A DNA stretch of 64,000 nt from Rhynchopus sp. YZ270_cl-10 (GCA_964035575.1 OZ037924.1:62001-126000); one strand, 5' to 3'. Positions 10,608 through 22,023 are shown, counted from the stretch's first letter. Numbers and translations: made by a program. The notes: generated by a model not told the origin, from the sequence alone.

Positions 10608-11330
10608 GAGACCATGAATTTCACGCCCCTTCACAAAATCGTGAAGGAGGTGCGTGAATTTATTTTCCGGTATTTCACGCTCAAAAAATAAATTCACGCT
10701 CAGAAAAATAAATTCACGCTCAGAAAAATAAATTCACGCTCAGAAAATCGTAGAACTGAACTCTCGAAAATTTTTTTGGAGGCCTTTGGAGGCCCAATTT
10801 TGCAATTAAAGCCAGAAAAGAGGCATTTTGAGCCATTCTGGGGTCTCAAACGCATTTTTGAGTTAATTTTCTGTATCACACAAACCACGGATTTACACGT
10901 TTTTTTTCCCAAATTTTCATCAAAAAATCCCAAATGAGACCTCAAAAACGTGCGAGGGCACCTGTGGAGAGTGAGTCCGACACGAACACAAGTGACTCAT
11001 CGTCATCGTCTTCCTCATCTTCATCAGAAGTACAGCCGCGTAAGCGCCACAAACCCGCTGCACCAGTTCTGGCTCAAGGCGCTGTCCAGCGCTAAGAGTT
11101 CCACATCAAAAAACTGAATCAAAAATCATCATAAAAAGAACCACCCCACCCTCGTCTCTTTGTACGTGAAAACGGGTTGTGAAATTCATGGTCTCATTTG
11201 GAGATAAAATAATATATTTTCGTGAATTTATACCAGTATTTCACTTACAGGTGGAAACAGCCCTCGGGGAAGCATTTTTCCCCTCGGGCTGTTTCCACCT
11301 GTGCGTGAAATACTGGAAAATAAATTCACG
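10608..11330. mobile_element. Nested foldback / TIR element
   Basis: Two inverted pairs overlap. The first is 10608-10624 (GAGACCATGAATTTCAC) with its perfect complement at 11179-11195. The second is 10653-10680 with 11303-11330, 28 bp with one mismatch, starting CGTGAATTTATTTTCC. Next to the left end a 20-bp unit containing ATAAATTCACGCTCAG is repeated three times (10684-10744). The right end (11221-11330) is itself a 50-bp hairpin with CAGGTGGAAACAGCCC arms. The overlap suggests one foldback element landed in another. A short plus-strand frame lies inside. No target duplication is clear. Confidence 0.5.
10934..11095 (+). CDS. Short Ser-rich, basic reading frame inside the foldback element (doubtful)
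   Basis: 53 codons on the plus strand, starting MRPQKRARAPVESESD, followed by ten serines in a row and a basic RKRHKP stretch. The base composition is more gene-like than its surroundings. It is the only plus-strand frame here with that look. It could be the remnant of a protein once carried by the element, for example the disordered, nuclear-targeted start of a transposase. No conserved domain is visible and it may not be expressed. Confidence 0.25.
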   Translation: MRPQKRARAPVESESDTNTSDSSSSSSSSSSEVQPRKRHKPAAPVLAQGAVQR

Positions 11331-11817
11331 ATAATAATATATATTATTTTTTTGAAAAATGAAATAAAATGGGCCTCGACACATATTACAACGTTTCGAA
11401 TAATATTATAACAAATGTACACTAAAAAAAAAATGCAAAAATTTGAGGGTGCCAGCAGCAAGGGACAAAAGAAAAAGAGAACAACTGAACATAAGCTAGG
11501 TGCCTTGCATCTGCTATTCAGCTAAAGCATTATACGGAAAAAGGAAGAAAAAGAAAAAAAACGCGAAGACAAAAAGTTCCTATGTTTTTTATGCCTGAAG
11601 GTAACACACCCTCGTACTATAGACTACATATTTTCTGCCCCCTTTTTTTGATAAAATATTTCTATTAGAACTTCCCACATCTGTGTTTCGTTTCGTCTTT
11701 CTCCTCGAAGAGTTCTGAAGGAGTTAAACGCTTTTTTTCCCTACCATTCACTTCGAGCTGTGTTTCACACAGGATCTTTTCTAAAAATAACAAAAAGAAA
11801 TCACCCCCTTCAAATTT

Positions 11818-11885
11818 CAACTGAAATACAAGGCCCACTCGTGACAAAGTGTACTTTTGGTACATGGCAGGGTGCACCGGGTGTG
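11818..11885 (+). repeat. Hairpin element, family E, copy 1 (diverged)
   Basis: CAACTGAAATACAAGGCCC, then CTCGTGACAAAGTGTAC and TTTTGGTACATGGC. It follows the family E order seen at 15635, 52148 and 53380. Confidence 0.5.
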
Positions 11886-12015
11886 GATCCCCCAACCACA
11901 TCCTTTGACCTACATAAACTTTTTGAGGATTGGCATCTGATATATCAAACGTGCAATGCATTGACACACTCTCACTCTATTATATTCTTCATCACAACGT
12001 TTCAGAACGTTTGCT

Positions 12016-12366
12016 TCAGAACGCTGCTATCGGTGCAACGAAGGGCGACATATGGGAAGAGGAGTTGCCTTCGCTTTGTGTGCAGAAGAGGTCAGGGAAC
12101 TGCGGCAGGTCGTCCTCCTTGTGACGGTCTGCCTGGCGAAGTGGTGGTGTCGGGAGTGTGTCTGGATACGGATGCGACGGGTTCCGTGCCTGCTGCTGTG
12201 GGGACTGCATAGGCGACGCAGTCAAGATGGGCGACGACGCAACCACAGTCTTTTCCGGGTCGTCACGCACACTGCCAAACACATCCCTCCGCTGCTGACG
12301 GATCGACGCCGCCATCTGCTCCTGCTCGGGCTCGCTGTCTCGGTCCGAGCTTGACACACACCCCAT
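12016..12366 (-). CDS. Small protein with N-terminal MGCVSSS acylation signal, function unknown
   Basis: 116 residues, polar and Pro/Gln/Ser-rich, with no domain I recognise. The N-terminus MGCVSSSDRD has Gly2 and Cys3. MGCxxS is the classic context for N-myristoylation at Gly2 with palmitoylation at Cys3, which would tether the protein to a membrane; kinetoplastid flagellar and plasma-membrane proteins often use it. An AG with a pyrimidine stretch sits 16-17 bases upstream (12382-12383) and supports this start. A striking array of TGACTCA units lies just upstream of that. The last residues may be uncertain, because a 3' intron would not be obvious. Confidence 0.6.
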   Translation of the reverse strand: MGCVSSSDRDSEPEQEQMAASIRQQRRDVFGSVRDDPEKTVVASSPILTASPMQSPQQQARNPSHPYPDTLPTPPLRQADRHKEDDLPQFPDLFCTQSEGNSSSHMSPFVAPIAAF

Positions 12367-12381
12367 AGTGCTGTGTTGTCT

Positions 12382-12383
12382 CT
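12382..12383 (-). promoter_or_regulatory. Candidate splice acceptor of the MGCVSSS gene
   Basis: Minus strand: CCACCCTCCCTTTATACC, then TAATAACAG, 15 bases before the ATG. Confidence 0.4.
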
Positions 12384-12408
12384 GTTATTAGGTATAAAGG
12401 GAGGGTGG

Positions 12409-12596
12409 ATTGACTCATTGACTCATTGACTCATTGACTCATTGACTCATTGACTCATTGACTCATTGACTCATTGACTCATTGACTCATTGACTCATTG
12501 ACTCATTGACTCATTGACTCATTGACTCATTGACTCATTGACTCATTGACTCATTGACTCATTGACTCATTGACTCATTGACTCATTGACTCATTG
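12409..12596. repeat. 8-bp tandem repeat (ATTGACTC)x23.5, an array of TGACTCA sites
   Basis: Perfect tandem array of 188 bp with no variant unit. Each unit boundary creates TGACTCA, the palindromic AP-1/Gcn4-type bZIP site, so 23 sites stand one base apart. On the transcribed strand the array ends 43 bases before the start codon of the MGCVSSS gene. It may be a plain microsatellite; a binding role is speculation. Confidence 0.95.
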
Positions 12597-12876
12597 TACA
12601 CGAAATATAACCATTTTCCCGCGCCCATTGGAATGGAAGATACAATTGGAGGGTTGAGTTGAGTTGTGTGATAGTATGAGCAGGAGAGGGGCTTTTTTTT
12701 GTATGGAGAATACGTAGAATATTGAATGTGCCTCTACACAAAGGGTAACGTTCACCCCAAATCCCTCCCCCAACCCAAAGGCTAGAATACATAAGCCAGA
12801 CGTCAACTACATCACGTTGACTCTGTAGGGAATCGTATACAAAACGTTGTAATTATTTTTGTGTAACGAAAAAAAC

Positions 12877-14457
12877 TCACTCCTCCCGCACGAGTGTAGA
12901 TGCCCTAGGTGCGTCCCAGAGTCTGATGCCATGCGCGTCGAGGAGGATGTGCAAGAGAGCGTCCCAACGCTCTGCTATGTGGCGGAAGGTGCGCAGCTCG
13001 TCTGTGGTGCCGTGGGTGTAGTTCATTGCGGCGGCTGCTGTGGGGGACCATGCCTGCGCGAGGACGGGGGAGTCTTTCGAGCAAAAGAGGTGCGCGTGGT
13101 CGTACTGCAGCTGCGCAGTGCAGGAAGGGTTCTGCGTGTCGCCCTGCTTCTTGCAGCGTCGCTTCATCCGCTTCATGTCGAACACATCCTCAAGCAGCGC
13201 TGCAACATGGTCGCCACCCACATCCACCTCTACATCGCTGCTGCGCACAGCCTTGAACCTTTCTGCAGGGAACAGCTCCAGCCAATACCTCAGCCCCAAC
13301 GCAGCGAAGCCGAATGCAAGAAAGTTTGGCCGCGGCCCGCCCACATGGTGCTGCTGCACGATGCATGTGGAGAGCACACCGCGCACCAAGGCGACGTCCT
13401 TCAGCACCCCCTCCGGGTCTTCCAACATCAACCTGCACAAAGGAATCGAACGCAGCCACGCCAACTCCTTGCCGAGGTGCCGTGCAAAGGAGCGTTCTGC
13501 GAGGGGCAGGGGCTCGCCGCGTCTCTTCCGGTTTGCGGCGTATGACAGGAAGTGGGTGTACGCACGGTCCAGAGGGTTGCGTACCAGCACAACAAAGCGT
13601 GGTGCCAATGCTCCATTCATGTCTACAGCAGCAAAGTCACGTCGTACCCCTTCCGCTGCAGCAGGCCGCATCAGGTACGTCGGTGTTGCATCCAGCAGCA
13701 CCCACCGCCCCGACTCCTCCTCCACAGGGGGGAAGCGCCGCCGCTGCACATACCCACGCCATGTGTCCCACGCAGCACCCAGCGCACCGTAGAGGTACCA
13801 CTCCGCTGCAGGGTCCCACCTCCGGTAGCCAGAACGGTTCCACAGATGGTCCTGTGGAATGCTAAAGCCGCCCCACAGCGAGTCGCCCCAGAGCGGCTCG
13901 CCGTGGGGTGAAAAGTCCAGGGGCCAGCGTTCACGAGCCATGGGGTATGCTCGGCGAGAAGGATCACCTATCAAAGCGTACCGCCAGCACCCTGCTAGAA
14001 AGGAAGACCCAGCATGGGGTGGACCCAGAAGGAAGAGCGTGGGACGTTGTCGGGCGGACCAAGCATCGGGCCAGCCGAGATTGCGGGCAAGGGTCAGCGC
14101 AGCGGTGCCGTGGGGTGCTGGCGGGACGGGGGGGATGCTCAGACGCATAGGAGGGAGAACACCGTGGACGTGGTCCTTCATTTCCGCTGCAGTGTACGGC
14201 ACAAAGTCTAGGTCGGTGTCCAAGGCGGTGCTTGAGGCTGCGGAGGAGACGTTGGCCTGCAGCATGCGTGCCTCCTGCCGCAGGCTTTGCAGTGTGCCGG
14301 CAAGGTGCTCCAGCTCTGAGAGGTGTAGTGCTGCTTGCTTTGCGACGTCGTGTCTGCTGGGCAGTGCGACGGCCCACAGAAGGAGACATGCAGTGGCAGT
14401 GACGAGGGTGAACTTCACCTTCTGCAGCGCTGAGATGCTGACGTCGCTGTCCATCAT
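12877..14457 (-). CDS. Type II membrane sulfotransferase, PAPS-dependent (Golgi glycan type)
   Basis: 526 residues. A short cytosolic start, one membrane segment (residues 16-33) and a stem with coiled-coil character (40-70) give the usual Golgi type II layout. The 5'-phosphosulfate loop is at 141-155 (LFLLGPPHAGSSFLAG), with HAGSS in place of the common KxGTT. The 3'-phosphate site is at 289-306 (VVLVRNPLDRAYTHFLSY), a very good RNPxDRAYSxY match. Enzymes with these motifs move sulfate from PAPS to carbohydrate, heparan N-deacetylase/sulfotransferases being the closest by motif. The acceptor cannot be told. Two ATGs stand at the start; I use the first. An AG after a CCACCACCA run lies 14 bases upstream. 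The upstream neighbour is GFAT, which makes the hexosamine such glycans need. Confidence 0.82.
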   Translation of the reverse strand: MMDSDVSISALQKVKFTLVTATACLLLWAVALPSRHDVAKQAALHLSELEHLAGTLQSLRQEARMLQANVSSAASSTALDTDLDFVPYTAAEMKDHVHGVLPPMRLSIPPVPPAPHGTAALTLARNLGWPDAWSARQRPTLFLLGPPHAGSSFLAGCWRYALIGDPSRRAYPMARERWPLDFSPHGEPLWGDSLWGGFSIPQDHLWNRSGYRRWDPAAEWYLYGALGAAWDTWRGYVQRRRFPPVEEESGRWVLLDATPTYLMRPAAAEGVRRDFAAVDMNGALAPRFVVLVRNPLDRAYTHFLSYAANRKRRGEPLPLAERSFARHLGKELAWLRSIPLCRLMLEDPEGVLKDVALVRGVLSTCIVQQHHVGGPRPNFLAFGFAALGLRYWLELFPAERFKAVRSSDVEVDVGGDHVAALLEDVFDMKRMKRRCKKQGDTQNPSCTAQLQYDHAHLFCSKDSPVLAQAWSPTAAAAMNYTHGTTDELRTFRHIAERWDALLHILLDAHGIRLWDAPRASTLVREE

Positions 14458-14470
14458 GGTGGTGTGTGGG

Positions 14471-14472
14471 CT
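14471..14472 (-). promoter_or_regulatory. Candidate splice acceptor of the sulfotransferase gene
   Basis: Minus strand CCACCACCACCAG, 13 bases before the ATG. Confidence 0.4.
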
Positions 14473-14890
14473 GGTGGTGGTGGTGGTGGTGTGGGGTGTT
14501 CAGGGATAGAGAGTGTGTGTGACTTCTTATTTTTCTTTACTTTCGTATTGGTTATTGTTTTAGAGGGCAGGGAGAAGGTGGGCGGGGGGGAAGAATATGC
14601 ATTAATATCACAAGAAACATCGGTTAAAACTGAGGTTGCATTTTTGGGATTCCAAAAGAAGGTTTTTTTCTACCCCAACGATATTTCTCGGACTACTGTA
14701 CGCAAAATTTTGGTTTTTTTTTTTTTTCCTTTTTTTTTGAAAAAAAAATTGTGGTATAGTATGAGACAGCTGATCTTCACCACTGTTGCCCCTGTTAAGC
14801 CAGGTGGACTGCTTCACAACGCAAGAGGGGGGGGAGATGCTGCGTTCCCTTTAGCTGGCTTACTTACCTAACTATCCACTTCTCAAAAAA

Positions 14891-14926
14891 AAGTTGAAAT
14901 ATAGATGTGCTTCTCGTGCACAGATA
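14891..14926 (+). repeat. Hairpin element, family B, copy 5
   Basis: AAGTTGAAATATAGATGTGC, loop TTCTC, then GTGCACAGAT. GTGC pairs with GCAC. Confidence 0.5.
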
Positions 14927-15471
14927 GCGAAAACAAAAATCGCGCTCCACCTGAGCGCAGTTGTGGTGGCCAGAGACTACAAAAAACCCTCTCCAGATTC
15001 AACCGTATCTTTTGAGGACAAACCAAAAGCAGAGAAAACTAGAAGAGAAACACCTGCTGCACAGGCACGCATCTTTAGTAAAGAAAAGTTGGTAAAAATA
15101 ACGCCACCTTGAAGCAAATTCATGTACTAAAAGTGTCATTGGAGACACCATCAGATAAAAACACACGCGGCCCAAAAAAATTCGAAGAAAAATGGAAAAA
15201 CACGGTTTGCCGTTCTTGACTGTTTCGTTGAGTTCGGGGCTGTTTTGAAAAGAGGTTTGCCTTGTTCAAACGAAACCAGTGGGCATGCACACTTTTGTGG
15301 GAGGAGCGCTTTCAAAAGATACACTCTGGGTTTCGGCACCGCAATGAAGTCGTTACATAACTGACGATGTATCATTTAAAAGAGTGCCATATCCTCTTCT
15401 TCACGTCTCTTTTTAACAAACCATGGGCGATTTGAACAAAAGAAACAAAAAAGAAAAAGAAAGCAAAAAAA

Positions 15472-15570
15472 ATTGTATGGTGCTCGGGAGGGGTCGATAT
15501 TGACAGGTCGCTGACACAGGAACTCTATACGCACACCCCCTGATATTGACAGGTCGCCGAAAGTACCAGA
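15472..15570 (+). repeat. Dispersed repeat F, copy 1
   Basis: Shares ATTGT.TGGTGCTC, GGGAGGGGTCGATATTGACA, GGTCGCTGACACAGG and GATATTGACAGGTCGCCGA, in the same order and spacing, with 45513-45663. Probably two remnants of one transposable element. Confidence 0.65.
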
Positions 15571-15634
15571 GGAGTAAATAATGGACTCTCGTGCAAAGAA
15601 TTGAAAGAAAAAGAGAGAGAGAAAAAAACAAAAC

Positions 15635-15732
15635 CTTGAAATACAACAGCCCGCTCGTGACAGTGTACCTTGGTACAATGACCGGTGGACCCCAAGCAGG
15701 CAGTCCTACATCCATTTCGTGGTTTACATCTG
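15635..15732 (+). repeat. Hairpin element, family E, copy 2 (long form)
   Basis: TTGAAATACAACAGCCC, CTCGTGACAGTGTACCTTGG, then GACCGG and a tail ending CATCCATTTCGTGGTTTACA. The same tail follows the copy at 52148, so the long form is about 100-125 bp. Confidence 0.65.
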
Positions 15733-16021
15733 AAAAATACACCACACACATAACGAAAAACCCCGCCACACAGTGTCAACCCATCAAGGGTATAGTGAGG
15801 ATTTGGCCCACTATAAACCCTCAATCAGCTGCAAAAAAATGGCTCCAAACAACTGAGAAAATTGTACAAATGTCTTTTACTTCTGCTTCACCCCTAGCTT
15901 TCAGACACACTAATTTGTGTGCAAATACGTAATAAAACTCTGCTTTCAAGTCAAGAGAGAACAGAAAAGCGTAGGTTAAAAAACGATGTTTTGACCCACA
16001 AATTTGCAACACACAAAAAAA

Positions 16022-16067
16022 GAGAAGTTGAAGGTGCAAAGGCCCCGTTCATCGGCGGAACCGCACT
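16022..16067 (+). repeat. Hairpin element, family C, copy 5
   Basis: GAGAAGTTGAAGGTGC box, GTTCATCGGCGG core, closing CCGCACTG. Confidence 0.55.
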
Positions 16068-16479
16068 GGAAAAAATATAATCTGCTCCAAGAATCTCACA
16101 TCTATCACCCATATGGCCTAAAGGGGCATTGCTGTACCCCTTCGGACCCCAGCTCCCTGCACCGATGAAACGCACAACTTTCTGTGGTTGCACCAAAATA
16201 ACGACCGACCAAAAAAAAAAAAGTGTTTAGCACAACGACATTCCATCCGGTCAGGTGTGTTTAAAAAATAAAACAGAGAAAGAAAAGAAGGCCCTTTTGA
16301 GTGCCGAAACACTTCGAAGGAACCACAGACACATGGGGAGCCCATGAGGGGACACGCCCTGGTATGTGGTGGAGCGGCACGCCCTGACGGCCGCACTATC
16401 GCTCTGTGAAAAAAAAACAAAACCTGTAAGGTGAAGCTCAGAAAAAACAGCCACCTTGAAAACAAACCTGCCACCAGCC

Positions 16480-18539
<2,060 letters not shown>

Positions 18540-18805
18540 TTCAAAAAAGGGAGGGGGGGTGCAGAGGAGGGGGAGGTGCTAAGGTTGCAATGGGTTTTGT
18601 GACAAAACACTAGAGTAAAAAAGGTCAAAGAATTTCTTTTTTATTTCGAGTCGATAGAACAGGGAGGTTCCTCCTCCCTCCCAAAAAATCCATTTTTTTT
18701 TTGTCCGCAAACAAAACATTTTTGAAAGCTGTCACCATGCATGTGGACACTTCCAAAAAAATCCCAAACCCACTTTTTTTTGGAGTTAAGCCAACCCGTA
18801 ACACC

Positions 18806-19745
18806 CTACGCAAGACCTCTAAAGGTGTACCCTCTGCTCGAGTACACACCCTTTTGACTCTTCTTGAACACGTAGGCACCTCCCTTGGCCAAACTGTACA
18901 TGTACATCATGCGTCCCTTGGTGGGGCTAGGGGGGCTGCTGTTTCTGGGGTTCCACATAGGGAATTGGCAGTTCCAGTCGAGGCTGGGGACGGGGACGTC
19001 TTCACGCAGCTTTGTGTTGAGGTCTGCACGCGTCTGCGGGTCGAAGGTGCCGTCGAGCTGCTGGCGGAGGCTGTCCTGTGCCCAGAAGGTCTCCTTCTTG
19101 AAGATCTTGCGTGCCTCGTGTGTGTACGGCGCAGGGTTTGCATAGTGGAAGGTGTGATCCGATACAAGCTTTGCATTGGTTCCTGTTGGTGGGTTGTTGA
19201 TAAGTGGGTGAGTAAGTGATCGTGCACAGGGGTAATCTGAACAGCCACCAAGTCTGCACTGTGGCCTGACACCCAGAGAAGCACATCTTCAGGTGTGTCA
19301 ATAGAGGTATAGCACAAAATGGAAGTCTGGGTTAAGGGGAGGGAGGGAGGAGGGAGGAGGGGGGGTTACGTACCCAACTTCAAGTGGTCATCGTGTGCAG
19401 GCAGCTTAGCCTCGGGGATGTATAATCGCTGGAACTCTAGTTTATGTGCTGTGGCGAGCTCCTGTTGGTAGTGGTGGTGGTCTAGAGAAAAGAATGGGGG
19501 GGAAAGGTGGTGGGTGCACATACAACCGATCTGCTGGCACCAATGGACTCCTCGTGGAGCACGCGGTACATCCACGGCTCTGCTGTCGACCGCACAATGG
19601 TATCTTCCCCGGACGCATCGAACGCAAGCACGTCCTCCTTGCTTCGTTTCTTCAAGTTCTTAAGCGACGCCAGAAACGAATTTCGCGTCTGCATCCGAAG
19701 TGCAGCGCTGCCCCCTGCAACAGTCTGTCGTGCTGTGTGCATCAT
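18806..19745 (-). CDS. Three-exon gene for a 228-residue protein of unknown function
   Basis: Exons by my reading: 19524-19745, 19374-19461 and 18806-19182 (222 + 88 + 377 bases = 229 codons). Joins at GTATGT...CAACAG and GTACGT...CAACAG keep one frame. The product starts MMHTARQTVAGG and ends YSSRGYTFRGLA. It is basic and soluble-looking, with no membrane segment. The middle and C-terminal parts are rich in aromatic residues (HTFHYANPAPYTHEARKIF, SLDWNCQFPMWNPRN). The basic, acid-poor start could be a mitochondrial presequence, and the size would fit a lineage-specific ribosomal or respiratory subunit; both are guesses. No known family is recognised. The start is backed by an AG at 19789-19790. 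Shifting the first donor by 3 bases would remove one codon. Confidence 0.65.
19183..19373 (-). other. 191-bp intron 2 of the three-exon gene
   Basis: Donor GTACGT, then a long C/T run; acceptor CCACCAACAG. Phase 1. The exon after it is in a frame free of stops for 125 codons. Confidence 0.6.
19462..19523 (-). other. 62-bp intron 1 of the three-exon gene
   Basis: Donor GTATGT, pyrimidine-rich interior, acceptor CTACCAACAG. Phase 0. Confidence 0.65.
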
Positions 19746-19788
19746 TCTCCCCTTATGCTTTCTGGGGTACCTCCCCCCGCTGTGTTTC

Positions 19789-19790
19789 CT
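19789..19790 (-). promoter_or_regulatory. Candidate splice acceptor of the three-exon gene
   Basis: Minus strand CCCTCCAAATCCAG, 43 bases before the ATG. Confidence 0.4.
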
Positions 19791-19826
19791 GGATTTGGAG
19801 GGTGGTGTGTGGTGTGTGGATGTCTT

Positions 19827-19878
19827 GTGAGGGTAATTCTTGCGCAGAAAATATAGCCTTTGTGTGGTGTGGAGGATG
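19827..19878 (-). promoter_or_regulatory. Conserved upstream box, copy 1
   Basis: About 50 bp nearly identical to 55333-55386, including GTGAGGGTAATTCTTGCGCA on the plus strand. Each copy lies 25-40 bases upstream (in transcription) of the candidate splice acceptor of a different gene. Confidence 0.6.
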
Positions 19879-20103
19879 TGCAGCTATTTCCCCTTGAGAG
19901 CGGGTGGCGGTGTGAACGCCAACGCAGTCACGGAAACAATGAAAAAACCCCACAGAGGGAGAGAGAGAAAGAGAGAGAGAGAGAGACGTGCCGTTTTTTT
20001 TACTTCTTCAGATTCCGTTTCAACACAAAACGTCAACCAAACCCACCCCCGAAAGCACCATATTGATGACACCCTCCCACCCCACTATGCCCCACTATTT
20101 TCT

Positions 20104-21798
20104 TCACCATCCGGAAAAGTCCCACCCACCCGGCTTCTTCTTCGCCCCACCAGCCAGGCGAGCACGGAGCTGCTGCACACGTTGCTGCTCTGCCGCGTCT
20201 CCGTCACCCGCCTCTTCCTCCTCCCTTTTGCGCTTCTTCTCCTTTTTCTCCTTTTTGTCTTTTTTTGTCTTTTTTTCAACGTCGCCCGCTACTTGCATAT
20301 ACTTGCCGACCTCCGTCGACGCACTGTTCTCCAGCTGCGCCTGCGGTGCTGAGAACCACTTGCCTCGGACGTTCCCTGCCGCTGTTTGCTTTTCCCTTTC
20401 TGCTTCGCGGGCAGCCTTCTTCTCTGGGTCAAGCTCCTCTGCAGCAGCTTCCTCAAGGGCAGCGAAGGGGGACGAGAGCACCTCGACACGGTGCAGGGAT
20501 ATCGGCTGCAGCGGACGTTCTGTGGCTGCGTCCGTCTCGATGCGGTCAACAGCGTCGAGCACCTCCAGACCAGAGGAAACCTCACCGAAGACAGTATGCT
20601 TCCCGTCTAGCGCAGGCGCCGCACCTAGGGTAAGGAAGAACTGCGACCCATTGCTGTCACGCCCACTGTTCGCCATGCTCAGCACACCCCGTTTAGAGTG
20701 CCGCAGGCGGCCAAAGATCTCGTCGCCAAACACTCCGCCCCAGCAGCTTTCCCCACCAGATCCGGTCCCCTCGGGGTCACCTCCCTGCAGGACAAACCCC
20801 TTGACTACTCTGTGGAAGACAGTCTCATCATAGTATTTGCGTTCAGCAAGCTTGAGGAAGTTGTACGCCGTCTTGGGGCAGACCCCGCAGAAGAGGTTGA
20901 GGGTCATCTCACCCAGGGATGTCTGCAGGGCCACCACTGCGTCGTGCTTGCGGTCGCTGCCTGGTGGGCACAACGCACGGAAGTCTGCAAAGACACGCTC
21001 CTCAACAGCTTCAGCGGCGGAGACCGTTTTCTTCACATCCGTCGCATATTGCGTGACGCCCGTTGAGGTCACACCGGCAGCCGCAAATTTCAGGTTGTTT
21101 TCAACATCGCGTGCAATCGCCTTTCGTGCACGCATATCCCGCGCATACTCTGGATCAGCCGGGTCAAGGTCCCAGAGGTTCGCAGCAGTAACGGTGGTGG
21201 TGCTGATGTCCTCAGCCTTCTTCTTGAGGATCTGAAGATGCGCCTGCTTGGCCTGCGTCGATTTGGTGTGGAAGAAGGTGGCGGTGTTGCGCTTCTCCCA
21301 CATTGTGGTGGGGTCTTGCAGGACCACTATGTCCGATCGTTTGAATGGCGTACCAAACAGAAGGTCGTTGAAGTCCTTTGTCTTGACGTTCAGTGTCTGT
21401 ACAATGTCGTACGCATATGTGTTCCCGGTGGTCCGGATGGCGACAATGTGGCTCCGGTCTGTGAACTCCTTCTCGGAGACGGGGCAGAAGCAGTTGCCCC
21501 CTTCATTCTTGCGGAAGCGTAGGGGGTACACCTTGGCCTCATCAAGCTCGGTGCCGTCTATGGGGTTCTTGTGTGTCTCCTGTATGTACTTCATGAGGGG
21601 TGCCCGCTCGAAACACAGCCCATTGTCAACGAAGACTCCGTCATCAATCTCCAGAAACGTCAGCGCGCAGTAGTTGAAGGGCAGAAGCTGGAACTGTCCC
21701 TTCGGCCCGTCCACGGCTGCGGAGGTGACCCCACCGAGGCCGTCGGAGTGCTCCTTCGCCCTCACATAGGACTGGTCTTTGGTCCTACTTTTTCCCAT
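20104..21798 (-). CDS. PPIL2: PPIL2-type peptidyl-prolyl isomerase with N-terminal U-box
   Basis: 564 residues, slightly longer than the human protein of about 520. The N-terminus MGKSRTKDQSYVRAKEHSD is typical of PPIL2/Cyp60. Residues 36-110 form the U-box (LPFNYCALTFLEI, with FCPVSEKEF in the second half). The cyclophilin domain at about 287-440 has FHRVVKGFVLQGGDPEGTGS, the catalytic Arg in FHR, SMANSGRDSNGSQFF and LDGKHTVFGEV. Ala replaces the Trp that binds cyclosporin in cyclophilin A, as expected outside the drug-sensitive group. The C-terminal 100 residues are Lys/Glu-rich, ending PGGWDFSGW. PPIL2 proteins are spliceosome-linked nuclear isomerases with possible E3 activity. A textbook pyrimidine tract and CAG end 5 bases before the ATG. 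Confidence 0.94.
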   Translation of the reverse strand: MGKSRTKDQSYVRAKEHSDGLGGVTSAAVDGPKGQFQLLPFNYCALTFLEIDDGVFVDNGLCFERAPLMKYIQETHKNPIDGTELDEAKVYPLRFRKNEGGNCFCPVSEKEFTDRSHIVAIRTTGNTYAYDIVQTLNVKTKDFNDLLFGTPFKRSDIVVLQDPTTMWEKRNTATFFHTKSTQAKQAHLQILKKKAEDISTTTVTAANLWDLDPADPEYARDMRARKAIARDVENNLKFAAAGVTSTGVTQYATDVKKTVSAAEAVEERVFADFRALCPPGSDRKHDAVVALQTSLGEMTLNLFCGVCPKTAYNFLKLAERKYYDETVFHRVVKGFVLQGGDPEGTGSGGESCWGGVFGDEIFGRLRHSKRGVLSMANSGRDSNGSQFFLTLGAAPALDGKHTVFGEVSSGLEVLDAVDRIETDAATERPLQPISLHRVEVLSSPFAALEEAAAEELDPEKKAAREAEREKQTAAGNVRGKWFSAPQAQLENSASTEVGKYMQVAGDVEKKTKKDKKEKKEKKRKREEEEAGDGDAAEQQRVQQLRARLAGGAKKKPGGWDFSGW

Positions 21799-21803
21799 TG
21801 TTC

Positions 21804-21805
21804 CT
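21804..21805 (-). promoter_or_regulatory. Strong candidate splice acceptor of PPIL2
   Basis: Minus strand CTTCCCCCCCTCACTCC then TCTCCAG, 5 bases before the start codon. The clearest acceptor in the window. Confidence 0.55.
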
Positions 21806-21993
21806 GGAGAGGAGTGAGGGGGGGGAAGAGGATGGGAGGAGAAGAAATGTAAGGGTGGTGGTGGTGGGGGGTTATAGTCTGCTCAGCTGTATTGAGAAAA
21901 GAATAGTGGTGGTGAACGCAGTTGGGCAGTAAGCCTCTGTTGTGCGGAGTCTTCGAGAAAAAGAAGACAACGAAAGAGACTGAACTGTATAAC

Positions 21994-22023
21994 AGATGAA
22001 CTCAAGCCTCCCTTGGGCACCTT
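21994..22023 (+). repeat. Hairpin element, family A, copy 5
   Basis: AGATGAACTCAAG, loop CCTCC, CTTGGGCACCTT. CAAG pairs with CTTG. Confidence 0.55.

Larger units (their letters stand above)
6439..12015. other. 5.6-kb intergenic region with many hairpin elements
   Basis: No convincing gene. It contains family A elements (8427, 9665, 10412), family B (7761, 9222, 9731), family C (9991, 10553), a family E copy (about 11818) and a nested foldback element (10608-11330). Bases 7040-7230 are more GC-rich, and a plus-strand frame of 62 codons there looks partly coding, but I recognise nothing in it. Confidence 0.65.
14458..16479. other. 2-kb intergenic region with hairpin elements
   Basis: No gene seen. 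Contains a family B copy (14891), a copy of repeat F (15472), a long family E copy (15635) and a family C copy (16022). Near 16428 AAGGTGAAGC and CCACCTTGAAA resemble the ends of a family A element. Confidence 0.65.
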
